This document shows positions 37,370-46,559 of a stretch of 64,000 nt of DNA, one piece after another. The DNA lies in the NCBI RefSeq assembly GCF_000518805.1, contig NZ_JAEH01000018.1, positions 1-64,000 of the forward strand, written 5' to 3'. Each line of letters begins with the position of its first letter. Positions within the stretch are counted from its first letter, which is position 1. The position numbers were made by a program, and so were the translations under genes. The stretch is from Shewanella waksmanii ATCC BAA-643 (GTDB lineage Bacteria > Pseudomonadota > Gammaproteobacteria > Enterobacterales > Shewanellaceae). The notes beneath the pieces were generated by a model. It worked only from the letters and a program-made list of their open reading frames with translations. It did no database searches and had not been told where the DNA came from.

Positions 37370-39409
37370 ATGCCGGGCACACAAAAGGTTGCAGAACGTC
37401 GATTCTTAATAGCGATTCGCGAATCCTTTATCGCTCTGTTGCCATTTCTTTTTGTAAACTCGCTAATGGCGTTAATTCTTGCGTTAGTCGATGTGTGGCA
37501 GCCGCAATGGCAGCAGTATGCCTTTTATACGTGGCTGCGAGAGTTCGGCATTGTGTTGTCCTCATTTTTTCCGTTAATGGCGATGTTGTCATTGTCATTT
37601 CATTTTGCCAAATATCTCAATATTTCTGCCGTCGTCGTGGCATCGTTATCCATTAGCGCATTAATTGCCTTACATATTCATGTTCACGGCGTGTCTATCG
37701 ACAGCGAGAGCTTTAGCCAGTTTTTCGGTGATCCCAGAGCCGTGATAATTCCCATTGTTATGGCCTATAGCCTGCAATTTGTGATGTCGATTGAGCGCCT
37801 ACAGATACTGACAAGTACCTCGTTAAGTGGTTACCTTAAACAGCATTTGAATATGCTGCTGCCGTTGATAATCTGTTTTATTGTGGTGACCAGCAGTGTG
37901 TGGATGGTGAGTGAGCTAGCGCAAAATATACTTGAGCCCTTTGTACAACAGTTGGCTGGGGCAGGCCTATTTAGCCAAGTGTTTTTTAGAGTGCTCGTCA
38001 CCCATATCCTTTGGTGTTTTGGGGTACATGGTGATAATGCGTACCTGCTGGTTGTTGGCGTCGACAATGGATTGCAGCAGGTGTTTCCGGCGCTCACTAT
38101 CGCGCAGTTTATGGATCTGTTTGTCCTCTTTGGCGGCAGTGGGGCAACCCTGTCTTTGCTTATTGCTATTTTTATTGCAGCGGAAGATCGTAATGCGATT
38201 AACGTTGCACGTATTTCATTACCGTTTTCGTTGTTCAATATTAACGAAATACTGATCTATGGTCTGCCGATCATCTTTAACCCTAGGCTAGTATTGCCTT
38301 TTGTACTGGTGCCTTGTTTGAATATGTTGATCGGCTATTTTGCTGTAGAACATGGCTTTATCGCCTTTACCGGCCAAGGGTTTCCCTGGGTAACCCCGAC
38401 TATTCTTAATGGTCTTATTGCGGGCCAAGGCTTGAGTGTGGTGATCCTGCAGCTGATATTAATCGCCTTAGGTGTAGTGATATACCTGCCTTTTGTAAAG
38501 CGCTCTAATCTGATTTCAAGCGTCAATAGCATTGATGCAACCATGATTAAACGGGTACAACTTCAACACGATATCGACAAAATTGCCGAGCAAAATTACT
38601 CACAAAAACAGCAGCAATCCATTGAGCACAATCGCAATTTAGAGAAGACAATGAAAGAGGTGTTGAATGGTGAGTTGCTACTCTATTATCAGCCTAAGGT
38701 TGATGTTGAACATAATGTGGCCGTGGGCTTTGAAGCATTATTACGACTAAAAAATAGCGAAGGCAATGTGGTCGGTCCCTATTTCATTGAGGAGTTTGAC
38801 CAAGCTGGGTATTCCAATTTGATTGATACCTTTGTGATAAACCGTTTGGCTGAAGATATGCTCAAATGGCACGGCAGTAATTTCTTCCCCAAGGTTAGCC
38901 TCAACCTTAATCCCAATAATATTATTGATGAAGCCATTCAAACCTTGCTGTTTGAAAAGCTCGGTCAATATGCCCAATCGATTGAGATAGAGCTGCTAGA
39001 GTCGGCATTCATGATTGATTTTGAACGTATTGAAAGCTGCATCAAACGCCTAAGAGACGCTGGCTTTGTTATTTTGCTTGATGATTTCGGTACCGGTTTT
39101 TCAAGTATTAGTTTACTTAGCAAGGTTAAAATTGATGGCATTAAGCTAGATAGAACCCTGTTAGAAAACATTGTTAACCCTAAAGGGCGAACGCTTTATT
39201 CGCACACTTGTATGTTGTGCCAAAGCCTTGGGTTTAGCCTGATTGCCGAAGGTGTGGAAACGACCGAGGAAGCCAAATTTGTTAAGCTTGCGGGTGTCGA
39301 TTATGTACAAGGATGGCTTTATGCCAAAGCGTTGCCGCGAGAAGAGGCCAAGCGCTACATGATTTTATCGCAGCAACTTGGCACTTCGTCTGCTGTGGTT
39401 AAGCAATAA
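37370..39409 (+). CDS. PTS EIIC-like membrane domain fused to an EAL phosphodiesterase
   Basis: A 679-residue fusion. Residues 1-380 form a polytopic domain resembling lactose/cellobiose-type PTS EIIC. WCFGVHGDN (His220) and FNINEILIYGLP (Glu293) align with the catalytic, sugar-contacting His and Glu of that family, and FPWVTPTILNGLIAG matches its late motif. A coiled linker (about 390-430) leads to an EAL domain with EALLRL (455-460), NLNPNNI, ELLESAF, LLDDFGTGFSS and AEGVE, so c-di-GMP hydrolysis is likely. No EIIA/EIIB is nearby. It is probably a sugar-responsive c-di-GMP enzyme. AGGA precedes the ATG. Confidence 0.85.
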   Translation: MPGTQKVAERRFLIAIRESFIALLPFLFVNSLMALILALVDVWQPQWQQYAFYTWLREFGIVLSSFFPLMAMLSLSFHFAKYLNISAVVVASLSISALIALHIHVHGVSIDSESFSQFFGDPRAVIIPIVMAYSLQFVMSIERLQILTSTSLSGYLKQHLNMLLPLIICFIVVTSSVWMVSELAQNILEPFVQQLAGAGLFSQVFFRVLVTHILWCFGVHGDNAYLLVVGVDNGLQQVFPALTIAQFMDLFVLFGGSGATLSLLIAIFIAAEDRNAINVARISLPFSLFNINEILIYGLPIIFNPRLVLPFVLVPCLNMLIGYFAVEHGFIAFTGQGFPWVTPTILNGLIAGQGLSVVILQLILIALGVVIYLPFVKRSNLISSVNSIDATMIKRVQLQHDIDKIAEQNYSQKQQQSIEHNRNLEKTMKEVLNGELLLYYQPKVDVEHNVAVGFEALLRLKNSEGNVVGPYFIEEFDQAGYSNLIDTFVINRLAEDMLKWHGSNFFPKVSLNLNPNNIIDEAIQTLLFEKLGQYAQSIEIELLESAFMIDFERIESCIKRLRDAGFVILLDDFGTGFSSISLLSKVKIDGIKLDRTLLENIVNPKGRTLYSHTCMLCQSLGFSLIAEGVETTEEAKFVKLAGVDYVQGWLYAKALPREEAKRYMILSQQLGTSSAVVKQ

Positions 39410-39434
39410 AAAAGCAGCCATTGGCTGCTTTTTT
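39408..39434. terminator. bidirectional rho-independent terminator
   Basis: Six A, stem GCAGCC / GGCTGC with an ATT loop, six T. It overlaps the stop region of the EIIC-EAL gene and precedes the convergent transporter gene end. Confidence 0.9.
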
Positions 39435-39444
39435 AATCCGGTGG

Positions 39445-40977
39445 TTAAGCTCGTTGCAGTTTGAGTAACCACTTGCCGTAGAGGTAGATACCAACGGCGG
39501 AGATAGTGCCAATGGCGCCAATGATATACCAAGCCATGCCAATGTCATGGGTGTTGTATAGTAAGGTTGTCAGTGCTTGTGCAGATTCGCCGGTATAACT
39601 CACCAACGTAGTAAACGCCTCACCTTGAGGAATCGCCTCGATCTCTTGGGCACTCATACCTCGCTCTGCCAGTAACTGCAGCGAGAAAATTTCTTTAGAC
39701 GCGTACATCTCGTATAGCTTAGGGCCAAAGTAGCCCTCTAAGGTCCAGCCGATACCCTGAGGTAGCATTACAAAGCCTAAGTACATGGCTTTTTTACCTT
39801 CAGGGGCAATGTTACCCATAAATTCATTCTTTTTAGGGCTGATCATCATTTCACCAAATGAGAACATCGCGATGGCCAATACCATCATCCACGCTGCGTT
39901 GGTTGCGCCAATCAGGAAAAATGCGATGATGCTCATTAAACAGCCACCGAGCATGGCCGTGGTGATACGATACTTGGCGGTTAGTGCTGCAACCAAGAAG
40001 CAGGAGGTCATGATCATACCTGCATTGAGGTTGAGCATACCTTCAGGCATAACCTTGGTACCGGTGTTATCCAAACCTAGCCAGAATTGGATCACCCCGT
40101 TTGAGGTGCCTTCTGGACCAAACAATGAGGTCACAATGATACTGGTATCTACCCACTCAGCAATATGAATAGGTAACACATCAAACAGTGAGTTAAATAG
40201 GAACCAGAAGCCAGAAAACACCAACATATAGTAGATAACGACAGGTTTTTTCAACTCATGCCACGCATCTTTCCAAAGCGCTTGTTGCTGTATCTCACCC
40301 GCTTGAATCTTACGCTTACGCTCTAAGCGCTCCTCTTTACCCGGCTCTTTATATGCGAGCAAAAATAGGAAGTTAAGAGAGATTATCGCTGCGCAGGCGT
40401 AGAACACATTGTCCCAAGATAGCTGGCGCATATGTACCGCAACTAGCGGGCCAAGGAAACCACCAATATTAACGACTTGGTAGAAGATACCCCAAGCCAT
40501 CGAGGTGTTTTGCCTTCCTGTTGATAATACTAAGGTGCCTTGAATCCCGGGTTTGAATATGCCGGTACCACCCGCGAGCAAAATCGCCCCAAATAAGAAT
40601 CCCCAAAAGCTTGGGAAAAATGCCATGACTAAATAGCCTGCAATCTTAATGATTGTTGAGGCGAAAATCGTTTCTTTATAACCTACACGGTCAGAAATGC
40701 CGCCGGTAAAAACTGGAATAAAGGTCTGCATAAATGCCCAAATTGCGATGATGACACCGTAATCATTTAGGCTGATACCCAGGCCACCTTCCGATACTGG
40801 GGCTTTAGCATAGAGACCGGCACTGGCTTTAACGCCGTAGTATGCGATACGTTCGACCAGCTCCATACCGCCAACAATCCAAAATACATAGCTCAAACTG
40901 GCAATGGAGGCCCACATACCGAGCTGTTTTACCTCACGCAGATCATTATCCGCATAAGGGTTCTTAGGGTCGCTCAT
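39445..40977 (-). CDS. POT-like MFS transporter (putative peptide/proton symporter)
   Basis: A 510-residue protein with at least 12 membrane helices. The first helix carries ELVERIAYYG, matching the ExxER proton-coupling motif of the POT family. The loop GGISDRVGYK is the MFS motif A, and GTGIFKPGIQGT resembles the POT signature. It likely imports di/tripeptides or related solutes with protons. Two longer loops (about 265-320 and 430-470) are unlike classical DtpA proteins, so the substrate is uncertain. Single gene on the minus strand. Confidence 0.85.
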   Translation of the reverse strand: MSDPKNPYADNDLREVKQLGMWASIASLSYVFWIVGGMELVERIAYYGVKASAGLYAKAPVSEGGLGISLNDYGVIIAIWAFMQTFIPVFTGGISDRVGYKETIFASTIIKIAGYLVMAFFPSFWGFLFGAILLAGGTGIFKPGIQGTLVLSTGRQNTSMAWGIFYQVVNIGGFLGPLVAVHMRQLSWDNVFYACAAIISLNFLFLLAYKEPGKEERLERKRKIQAGEIQQQALWKDAWHELKKPVVIYYMLVFSGFWFLFNSLFDVLPIHIAEWVDTSIIVTSLFGPEGTSNGVIQFWLGLDNTGTKVMPEGMLNLNAGMIMTSCFLVAALTAKYRITTAMLGGCLMSIIAFFLIGATNAAWMMVLAIAMFSFGEMMISPKKNEFMGNIAPEGKKAMYLGFVMLPQGIGWTLEGYFGPKLYEMYASKEIFSLQLLAERGMSAQEIEAIPQGEAFTTLVSYTGESAQALTTLLYNTHDIGMAWYIIGAIGTISAVGIYLYGKWLLKLQRA

Positions 40978-41245
40978 AGTTATCCTTTACAATTTGTTGT
41001 TTATTGTTGTTATTTGCGACTAGCAAGTTTGCCAGAACGCTAAGCGCTTGTGAGTGCTTGCCACACTTTACCTAATTTGCTGCAAAAGAACAGCGCCAAA
41101 TCCATACTTGTACGCTTGTTGTGATACTTAATGAGCAAATCTCATGTTGTCGGCATCTTTAAGGGCAAAGTTAATTAAGTCGTCGTAGTAAGTCGTAGGT
41201 GGGCTATGATACAGAGTGTTAATTTAAAGGCTTAACGAAGATTAT

Positions 41246-41662
41246 TTAACCGACGCGCTGTTTTTTCATTGCACATTTGCACAAGCCTCCGCACAGGGCT
41301 GGGCATTTTTTACATGGTGAAGCTTTATAAGGGACTTGGCCAACTAGGACTTGAGCAGCAGATGGTAGCAATTGAGTGACAGTTGCTATTTTCGCAGGTT
41401 TAGTTTTAGCAATAGGCGGGGGTGTTAACCGCTGCTCATTGCTATCCGGCACCGAAGGGCTTGCAATCTGTGGCATTGAAGTTTGGCTGGTTGTAGATTG
41501 AGTGGCATGTTGCGACATCTGTTTGAGTTCGTCGCGTAATTCGAGGTTAGCAACCTCTAACTCGATGATCCGTTTCTGTAACGCATCAAGTTGCTTAATG
41601 GTTTTTTCGTTGGCTTTTTTGCCACTTTTTTTGAGCTTTTTTAGTGCTTTTTTAGCATTCAC
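41246..41662 (-). CDS. coiled-coil protein with Cys-rich C-terminus
   Basis: A 138-residue soluble protein I do not recognise. The first 25 residues are very lysine-rich. Residues about 25-55 form a leucine-zipper-like coiled coil (LDALQKRIIELEVANLELRDEL). Then comes a low-complexity Ser/Thr/Pro linker, and the last 25 residues hold six cysteines in CKKCPALCGGLCKC. The layout suggests an oligomer with a C-terminal metal or Fe-S site; this is inference. It is monocistronic on the minus strand. Confidence 0.6.
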   Translation of the reverse strand: MNAKKALKKLKKSGKKANEKTIKQLDALQKRIIELEVANLELRDELKQMSQHATQSTTSQTSMPQIASPSVPDSNEQRLTPPPIAKTKPAKIATVTQLLPSAAQVLVGQVPYKASPCKKCPALCGGLCKCAMKKQRVG

Positions 41663-41828
41663 AATATCACCTCAGCCAACCCAATTGCGAAGAGCAATAT
41701 AACAATATTCTGCTTGGCTTTAAAGCTAAATGATAATTAATCGCATTAATGTGTGATCGCTAATATAGTGCGCAGGCAGAAATGAGCTTGATGAATTGTA
41801 GAGTAAAGCGCCGCTATTGCCGTGCCGA

Positions 41829-43055
41829 TTAAAAATACCAGCGACTGGCTAGCTGCCATTGCTGTTCTATCAAGTCATAGGGCAAACCTTGTTCGACTCT
41901 AGCGGCGCGACTGGAGTCAACGCGGTTGTATTCAGCCTGTAGAAACCAGCCTTTACTTAGGCGGTATTGATACGATGCCGTCATGGCATAACCGTCTTCA
42001 TTATTGTCATCATCGGGTGTCAGGTCGTTATCTGTTACATCGAACTTTTCGAAACGCAAGGTCAGTCTATGTTGCTGCCAGCGGCGGCTAAGTAGTAGGT
42101 AAGCAGACTGATACTGGTTGTTTACCACGTCAATGCCTTGGGGAGACTGCATCAAAGTATCGCCCCGCATATATTGAGCAAGTAGCAGTATTTTATAGGG
42201 GAGGTGCCATTTATTGTCGATATGAAAGAAACGGGTGCGCCAAGCATATTGGCCGTTTTCAAACACTAAGGTATCGGCGTTATTGTCGTAGTAGCCGGCA
42301 GACAGTTCGCCTTTGCCTTTGTAGCGCCAGCTGCCTTTCACGTGGTAACCAAAACGACTATCGAGTTCTAAAAAAGGGTCTGATCCCGCTGCTTGATCTT
42401 TGAGTGTACCGCCAGATAAGCTTGGCATATTACTCAGCGGCAGAGTTTCTTGAATCAAGGTTTGTCTCGAACTCATTGTCCAACCATGCCAAGCCAACAT
42501 CGCCCCCGCGGTATCATTGTGCTGAAAGGTCGCTGCTGACAGGGCAAAATCATGCTGGCTGTTAGTGAACTTCCCTAAATGTTCTAGGGTGACTTCAGCA
42601 CCGATATGACGAAATTCTTCTCCAAGCCAACTATTGATGGTTGAATAACTGAGGGTATAGGGGGAAGACCAAGCGGTGGCGACATTTTCAAGTGAAATAC
42701 TGGGATACATTAACCCTAATTTAGCTTGCACTCTAAAACCGTTTTGCGAGGGTAGACCACGATACTTAACGAAGGCTTCAGTGATCCCTAGACTATCTCG
42801 TACGCCGTCTAAATAGCCATTAGCAGTCACGTGCGCCGCTAAGCCATTGTCTAGGGCCAATTGATAGGTTAATCCCGCTTGCGCTATGGAAAATTGGCTA
42901 CCATCATCATATCGCAGCTTGCCTAGGCCACCATCAACATAGGAATCAATTCCGTCGGTATAACTGGCTCTTACATCGAGTACTCCGCTGAACTTATGTT
43001 CTGCAGCTGTGATATCTGCAGTTAAAAAACATAGCATCCATAGCCAGTATCTCAT
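41829..43055 (-). CDS. porin-like outer-membrane beta-barrel protein
   Basis: A 408-residue precursor with a signal peptide (MRYWLWMLCFLTADITAAEH). The rest alternates amphipathic strands and ends in ASRWYF, the aromatic C-terminus recognised by Bam. The strand count looks like 14-18. The substrate is unknown. It is the third gene of a minus-strand operon, 12 bases after a GGDEF/EAL gene that itself follows a cupredoxin-like gene by eight bases. Confidence 0.75.
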   Translation of the reverse strand: MRYWLWMLCFLTADITAAEHKFSGVLDVRASYTDGIDSYVDGGLGKLRYDDGSQFSIAQAGLTYQLALDNGLAAHVTANGYLDGVRDSLGITEAFVKYRGLPSQNGFRVQAKLGLMYPSISLENVATAWSSPYTLSYSTINSWLGEEFRHIGAEVTLEHLGKFTNSQHDFALSAATFQHNDTAGAMLAWHGWTMSSRQTLIQETLPLSNMPSLSGGTLKDQAAGSDPFLELDSRFGYHVKGSWRYKGKGELSAGYYDNNADTLVFENGQYAWRTRFFHIDNKWHLPYKILLLAQYMRGDTLMQSPQGIDVVNNQYQSAYLLLSRRWQQHRLTLRFEKFDVTDNDLTPDDDNNEDGYAMTASYQYRLSKGWFLQAEYNRVDSSRAARVEQGLPYDLIEQQWQLASRWYF

Positions 43056-43067
43056 CCGTGCCCCTTG

Positions 43068-45431
43068 TTAATTGAGTTCTACGACAGTGTTGTGACGTTT
43101 ACGCTGATAGCCAGACTTTGCCAACCATAAGGTCAATGCCTGCGCATCTATGGGTTTAGATAGATAAAACCCTTGGCCCATTTCACAGCCACGTTCGGTT
43201 AGCCAACTGAGTGTGGCTTGGTTTTCAATGCCTTCGGCGACAACGCCTAGGCCTAAGTTGTGGGCCAATTGCAATGTGGAAGCGACGATGATTTGGTCAT
43301 CATTATTGATCATCAGATTCTGTACAAATGACTTATCAATCTTAAGCTCGTCTACGGGCAACTGTTTTAATTGGGCTAGTGAAGAGTAGCCGGTGCCATA
43401 ATCATCAATGGACAGCTTCAAACCGTGCTGTTTTAGCACTGATAATTGCTTAATGGCATTTTCAGGATCGGCAACCACAGCATCTTCAGTGATCTCAAGG
43501 GTGAGTGCCTCAATGGGCACCTTTTTGTTGGCAATAGTTGTTAGCACATAGTCACAGAAATCCGGATCTTTAAGGTTCTCTGCAGAGATATTCACCGCAA
43601 TTGCTAAGTCCACACCTTGTGCCTGCCAATCTAAGTATTGGGTTAATGCAGAATTAATGACCCAGCGGGTTAGGGCATTCATTTGTCCCATCTGCTCAGC
43701 AATCGGGATAAACGTATCCGGTGGGATCATGCCACGATCGGGATGTTGCCAGCGCACTAAGGCTTCGACATGAGTGACTTTGTTCAGTGATAGGTTCAGC
43801 TTAGGTTGGTAGTAAAGCACTAATTCATCATTGGCTATAGCGGGTTTTAGCTCGTTGATCAGCTGCAAACGGTCGACACTATTTACATCTATTTGCTGGT
43901 GGTAAATCTGTACATCTAAGCGATGCTTTTTGGCGTGCTGCAGTGCGGTATCGGCTTGGCGCAATAAGGTTTCTAAATCACTTGGGTAATGGACAAAGCT
44001 AACCCCGATAGTCAGCTGTAAATGCAAAGAGATATCTTGGTAGCAGTACTCAGCTTCAATCGATTGCTGGATTTGCGCTATCAAGCTCCTGATCGCTTTG
44101 GCTTCGGTTTGCTTGATTGCCACGACAAATTCGTCGCCGTTAAGACGGCACACTAAGTCAATATTGTTGAAGTTATTGAGTCGGCGGCTCACCTCTTCAA
44201 TGACTTTATCCCCGACTTCATGGCCTAAGGTGCCGTTAACTTCAGTCATGCGGCGAATGTTGATCTGACATAACGCCAGTGGCATTTTTTGCTCAAACCA
44301 AGCTTGGGTGACCCTTGCAAGCTCATTCTTATTGCCTAAATTGGTGAGCGGATCGTGGAAGGCTTGAAATGCAATCTTGTTTTCGCGGCTTAAAATCGCT
44401 TGCTGCATCTCGGTGAACTCTTGTGCTAGCGCTTGCATTTCAGTGCTAGAACCCACCTCTACTTTAGTGTGGTAATTACCTTTAGCAATAAATCGGGCTT
44501 GGGTGATTAATTGGGTAATCGGTTTAGTGACGCCGCGGGCGATGATGTAGGCAACCATTAACGACAACGGCAACATCAGCAGAATCAACATCAGTTGCTG
44601 CAGCCATTGCGCTTGCGATGATTCAAGTGCATCGGTGCGGCTTAAGTACATAAAAGCGTGTAACTTTCTGCCCTTAATTTCACCTAAGAAAGCCTGCCAT
44701 AACTGATATTCTTCGCTACGCACACCTTGCTGAATAAAGTCATTGAGGACTTGGCTGTCGCTTGTAGACAGCTCGCCAGCAGATAAACTAATGATTTGCT
44801 GAGCCTGATTATCGCCACTTAGCATAAAGCCTGTATTGAGGCCGGTTTGTTGCGATAGCGAGTGGGTCAGCTCATCTCCAATAATGTAGCCAAAGCCGAT
44901 CCAGCCAATGATATTAGCCGCGCCACTAGTAATGGGGGCGAACTTTAACTGATAGACATGTTCGCCTAAGGGGTAAAGTGGGCTGTTGTTGTCAAATTCA
45001 GAGCCTAAGGGATAACGAAACAAGTTACCCTGCTCTGGGCCAACTTTGACTTTACCTTGATCGACGCCTGCGGGCGTTAACAGCAATTCACCAATCACTT
45101 TACCTTGTTTATCGACTGCTATGGCAAGATCGGCATTGATGCGCTTACGGTGGTTATTAAGGGCAACTAAGAAGCTACGGCGGTCGTTATCAATAAAGAC
45201 TTCCTTAAGACCGAAGTCTTTTGCAGCGGTTTCGGCAAACGCTGACAGGTAGTAATTACGATTGTCGTATTCAGATTTAAAGACTAATTCAGCAATAGAC
45301 AGTTGATTGCCCAGTTGCTGTTGCTCAAGGCGTTTGTTGGCGTAAAAAGTGATAGCAAACGAGATCGCTTGCACAGCGATCAATAAGATCACGAAAAACG
45401 CAAAAATCCTTGTCTGAATTCGATTAAACAT
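43068..45431 (-). CDS. membrane GGDEF-EAL c-di-GMP protein with HAMP
   Basis: A 787-residue inner-membrane signalling protein. It has a membrane helix near residues 8-30, a periplasmic sensor of about 250 residues, a second helix near 280-300 and HAMP. The GGDEF domain (about 350-515) reads RLNGDEFVVAI, with Asn for the first Gly. The EAL domain (about 525-775) has VEALVRW, NISAENL, LEITEDA, IDDYGTGYSS and AEGIE, all expected catalytic residues. Net phosphodiesterase activity is likely; cyclase activity is doubtful. It sits between the cupredoxin and porin genes, so its sensor may read their periplasmic state. Confidence 0.92.
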   Translation of the reverse strand: MFNRIQTRIFAFFVILLIAVQAISFAITFYANKRLEQQQLGNQLSIAELVFKSEYDNRNYYLSAFAETAAKDFGLKEVFIDNDRRSFLVALNNHRKRINADLAIAVDKQGKVIGELLLTPAGVDQGKVKVGPEQGNLFRYPLGSEFDNNSPLYPLGEHVYQLKFAPITSGAANIIGWIGFGYIIGDELTHSLSQQTGLNTGFMLSGDNQAQQIISLSAGELSTSDSQVLNDFIQQGVRSEEYQLWQAFLGEIKGRKLHAFMYLSRTDALESSQAQWLQQLMLILLMLPLSLMVAYIIARGVTKPITQLITQARFIAKGNYHTKVEVGSSTEMQALAQEFTEMQQAILSRENKIAFQAFHDPLTNLGNKNELARVTQAWFEQKMPLALCQINIRRMTEVNGTLGHEVGDKVIEEVSRRLNNFNNIDLVCRLNGDEFVVAIKQTEAKAIRSLIAQIQQSIEAEYCYQDISLHLQLTIGVSFVHYPSDLETLLRQADTALQHAKKHRLDVQIYHQQIDVNSVDRLQLINELKPAIANDELVLYYQPKLNLSLNKVTHVEALVRWQHPDRGMIPPDTFIPIAEQMGQMNALTRWVINSALTQYLDWQAQGVDLAIAVNISAENLKDPDFCDYVLTTIANKKVPIEALTLEITEDAVVADPENAIKQLSVLKQHGLKLSIDDYGTGYSSLAQLKQLPVDELKIDKSFVQNLMINNDDQIIVASTLQLAHNLGLGVVAEGIENQATLSWLTERGCEMGQGFYLSKPIDAQALTLWLAKSGYQRKRHNTVVELN

Positions 45432-45439
45432 ATCGAACG

Positions 45440-46111
45440 TTAATATCCTTCCAAAAATTCAAAATCATCCAAACTTTGTTGGGTCGGAATATCTGCCATG
45501 GGAGCGGCGACACTGATAGTCATGGCTTGGCTCAATGGCCACTGGCCAACAGATGTGGCGATGTTATCTTGGCTGAGTAATTGTGGATGCCAAATAACGA
45601 CTTGATAGTGTCCGTCTGCTACTTGTTCTAAGTTAACAGTACCTTGCTCATCTGTCACACCAAAGTGGGGGGTATCAACCACCAACACATGACCACTCAT
45701 CCAATCGTGGATATTACAGCCCATAGAAATATGCCCAGTTTCATCAAATAGCATCTGTTTTTGGGCATTGTCTTTTTTCAACTTGAATGAAAAACGTTTT
45801 GGTCCAGATGCGGAATAGATGTGGTGGGTAATATCATCGTCATTGATAAATTGCAGTTGGTAGCCTTTTTGAATCACGGTGATATAGGGGGTGAATTGCT
45901 TGTTGTACTGATGGATCTCAATCGGTTCTCGGATTGTGTCAACCTTGGTCGCCTGGTTGGTGGCATCAGCTTGTAAATACACCACCATGCCTGACATTGG
46001 CTCACCGTCAGCGTTATGTACAACGATTTCAGTCGCTGATGCTGGTAACCCTATGGCTGCGATCATCGCGCCAACGAGGGGGATAAATTTTTTGATACCT
46101 TTGCTGCCCAC
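45440..46111 (-). CDS. amicyanin-like periplasmic cupredoxin
   Basis: A 223-residue secreted protein with a signal peptide (residues 1-26). A cupredoxin fold is suggested by FINDDDITHHIYS and by GCNIHDWMSGHV. The CxxHxxM spacing with an upstream His is the type-1 copper ligand set of amicyanin, the reason such proteins are labelled methylamine-utilization proteins. A carboxypeptidase-regulatory-like beta domain follows (VTDEQGTVNLEQVADGHYQVVIW). No methylamine dehydrogenase genes are present, so a sensory or electron-shuttle role within this operon is more likely. Confidence 0.78.
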   Translation of the reverse strand: MGSKGIKKFIPLVGAMIAAIGLPASATEIVVHNADGEPMSGMVVYLQADATNQATKVDTIREPIEIHQYNKQFTPYITVIQKGYQLQFINDDDITHHIYSASGPKRFSFKLKKDNAQKQMLFDETGHISMGCNIHDWMSGHVLVVDTPHFGVTDEQGTVNLEQVADGHYQVVIWHPQLLSQDNIATSVGQWPLSQAMTISVAAPMADIPTQQSLDDFEFLEGY

Positions 46112-46559
46112 AACAACCTCTTATTATGCCGTTATACCAATCCTCATCAGGTCAGTTATCCAGCTTGGATGTGACTCACCTGTACCGCTTGAGATAATAG
46201 AACGGGGAATCATGATAATTATTTCAAGCTGTTATAAGCGTAGCAAAATATGATCAATTGTTACTACCTATGGGTCTACGCATTTATACCTTCAAAACGC
46301 TGACTGGTTTGGTGGCAAAGCTATACCTGCTGCCCACTGTGGCTTTGGATAGCAGCTTGTTGACCGCGTTTACGCAGCAGCAGAAAGCCTGTCAGTGTTG
46401 AGTAGTCAGTGTGGAGCCGTCAGCGATAAGTTGGCCTATGTGGAATCGTCTATGTGGCTGCAATGTCGGCGGTATGGATTTGTTAAATGCTAGACATAAA
46501 AAAAGCAAAACTGATGTTTTGCTTTTTTAGTGAATGTTTAGCGATTTAGCGTGAGCAAA
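46112..46559. other. 448-bp intergenic region
   Basis: This gap holds the upstream region of the cupredoxin operon and, at 46497-46528, the valS terminator. A 43-codon frame at 46270-46401 (plus) lacks a ribosome site. A weak Fur-like stretch lies near 46211-46229. I find no convincing gene. Confidence 0.6.
46497..46528 (-). terminator. rho-independent terminator of valS
   Basis: AAAAAAAGCAAAAC / GTTTTGCTTTTTT with a TGAT loop. Read on the minus strand it ends in a run of T after valS. Confidence 0.88.

Noticed and set aside
41723..41745. Second Fur-like stretch (TGATAATTAATCG) before the coiled-coil gene
   Set aside because: The central TGATAAT matches but the flanks do not; about 12 of 19.
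46211..46229. Fur-box-like stretch upstream of the cupredoxin operon
   Set aside because: Only about 12-13 of 19 positions match the consensus I recall, which is common in AT-rich spacers.
46270..46401. 43-codon plus-strand frame between the cupredoxin operon and valS
   Set aside because: It starts with ATG but has no ribosome site or promoter, and I recognise no family. It could be a remnant; evidence is too thin to call.
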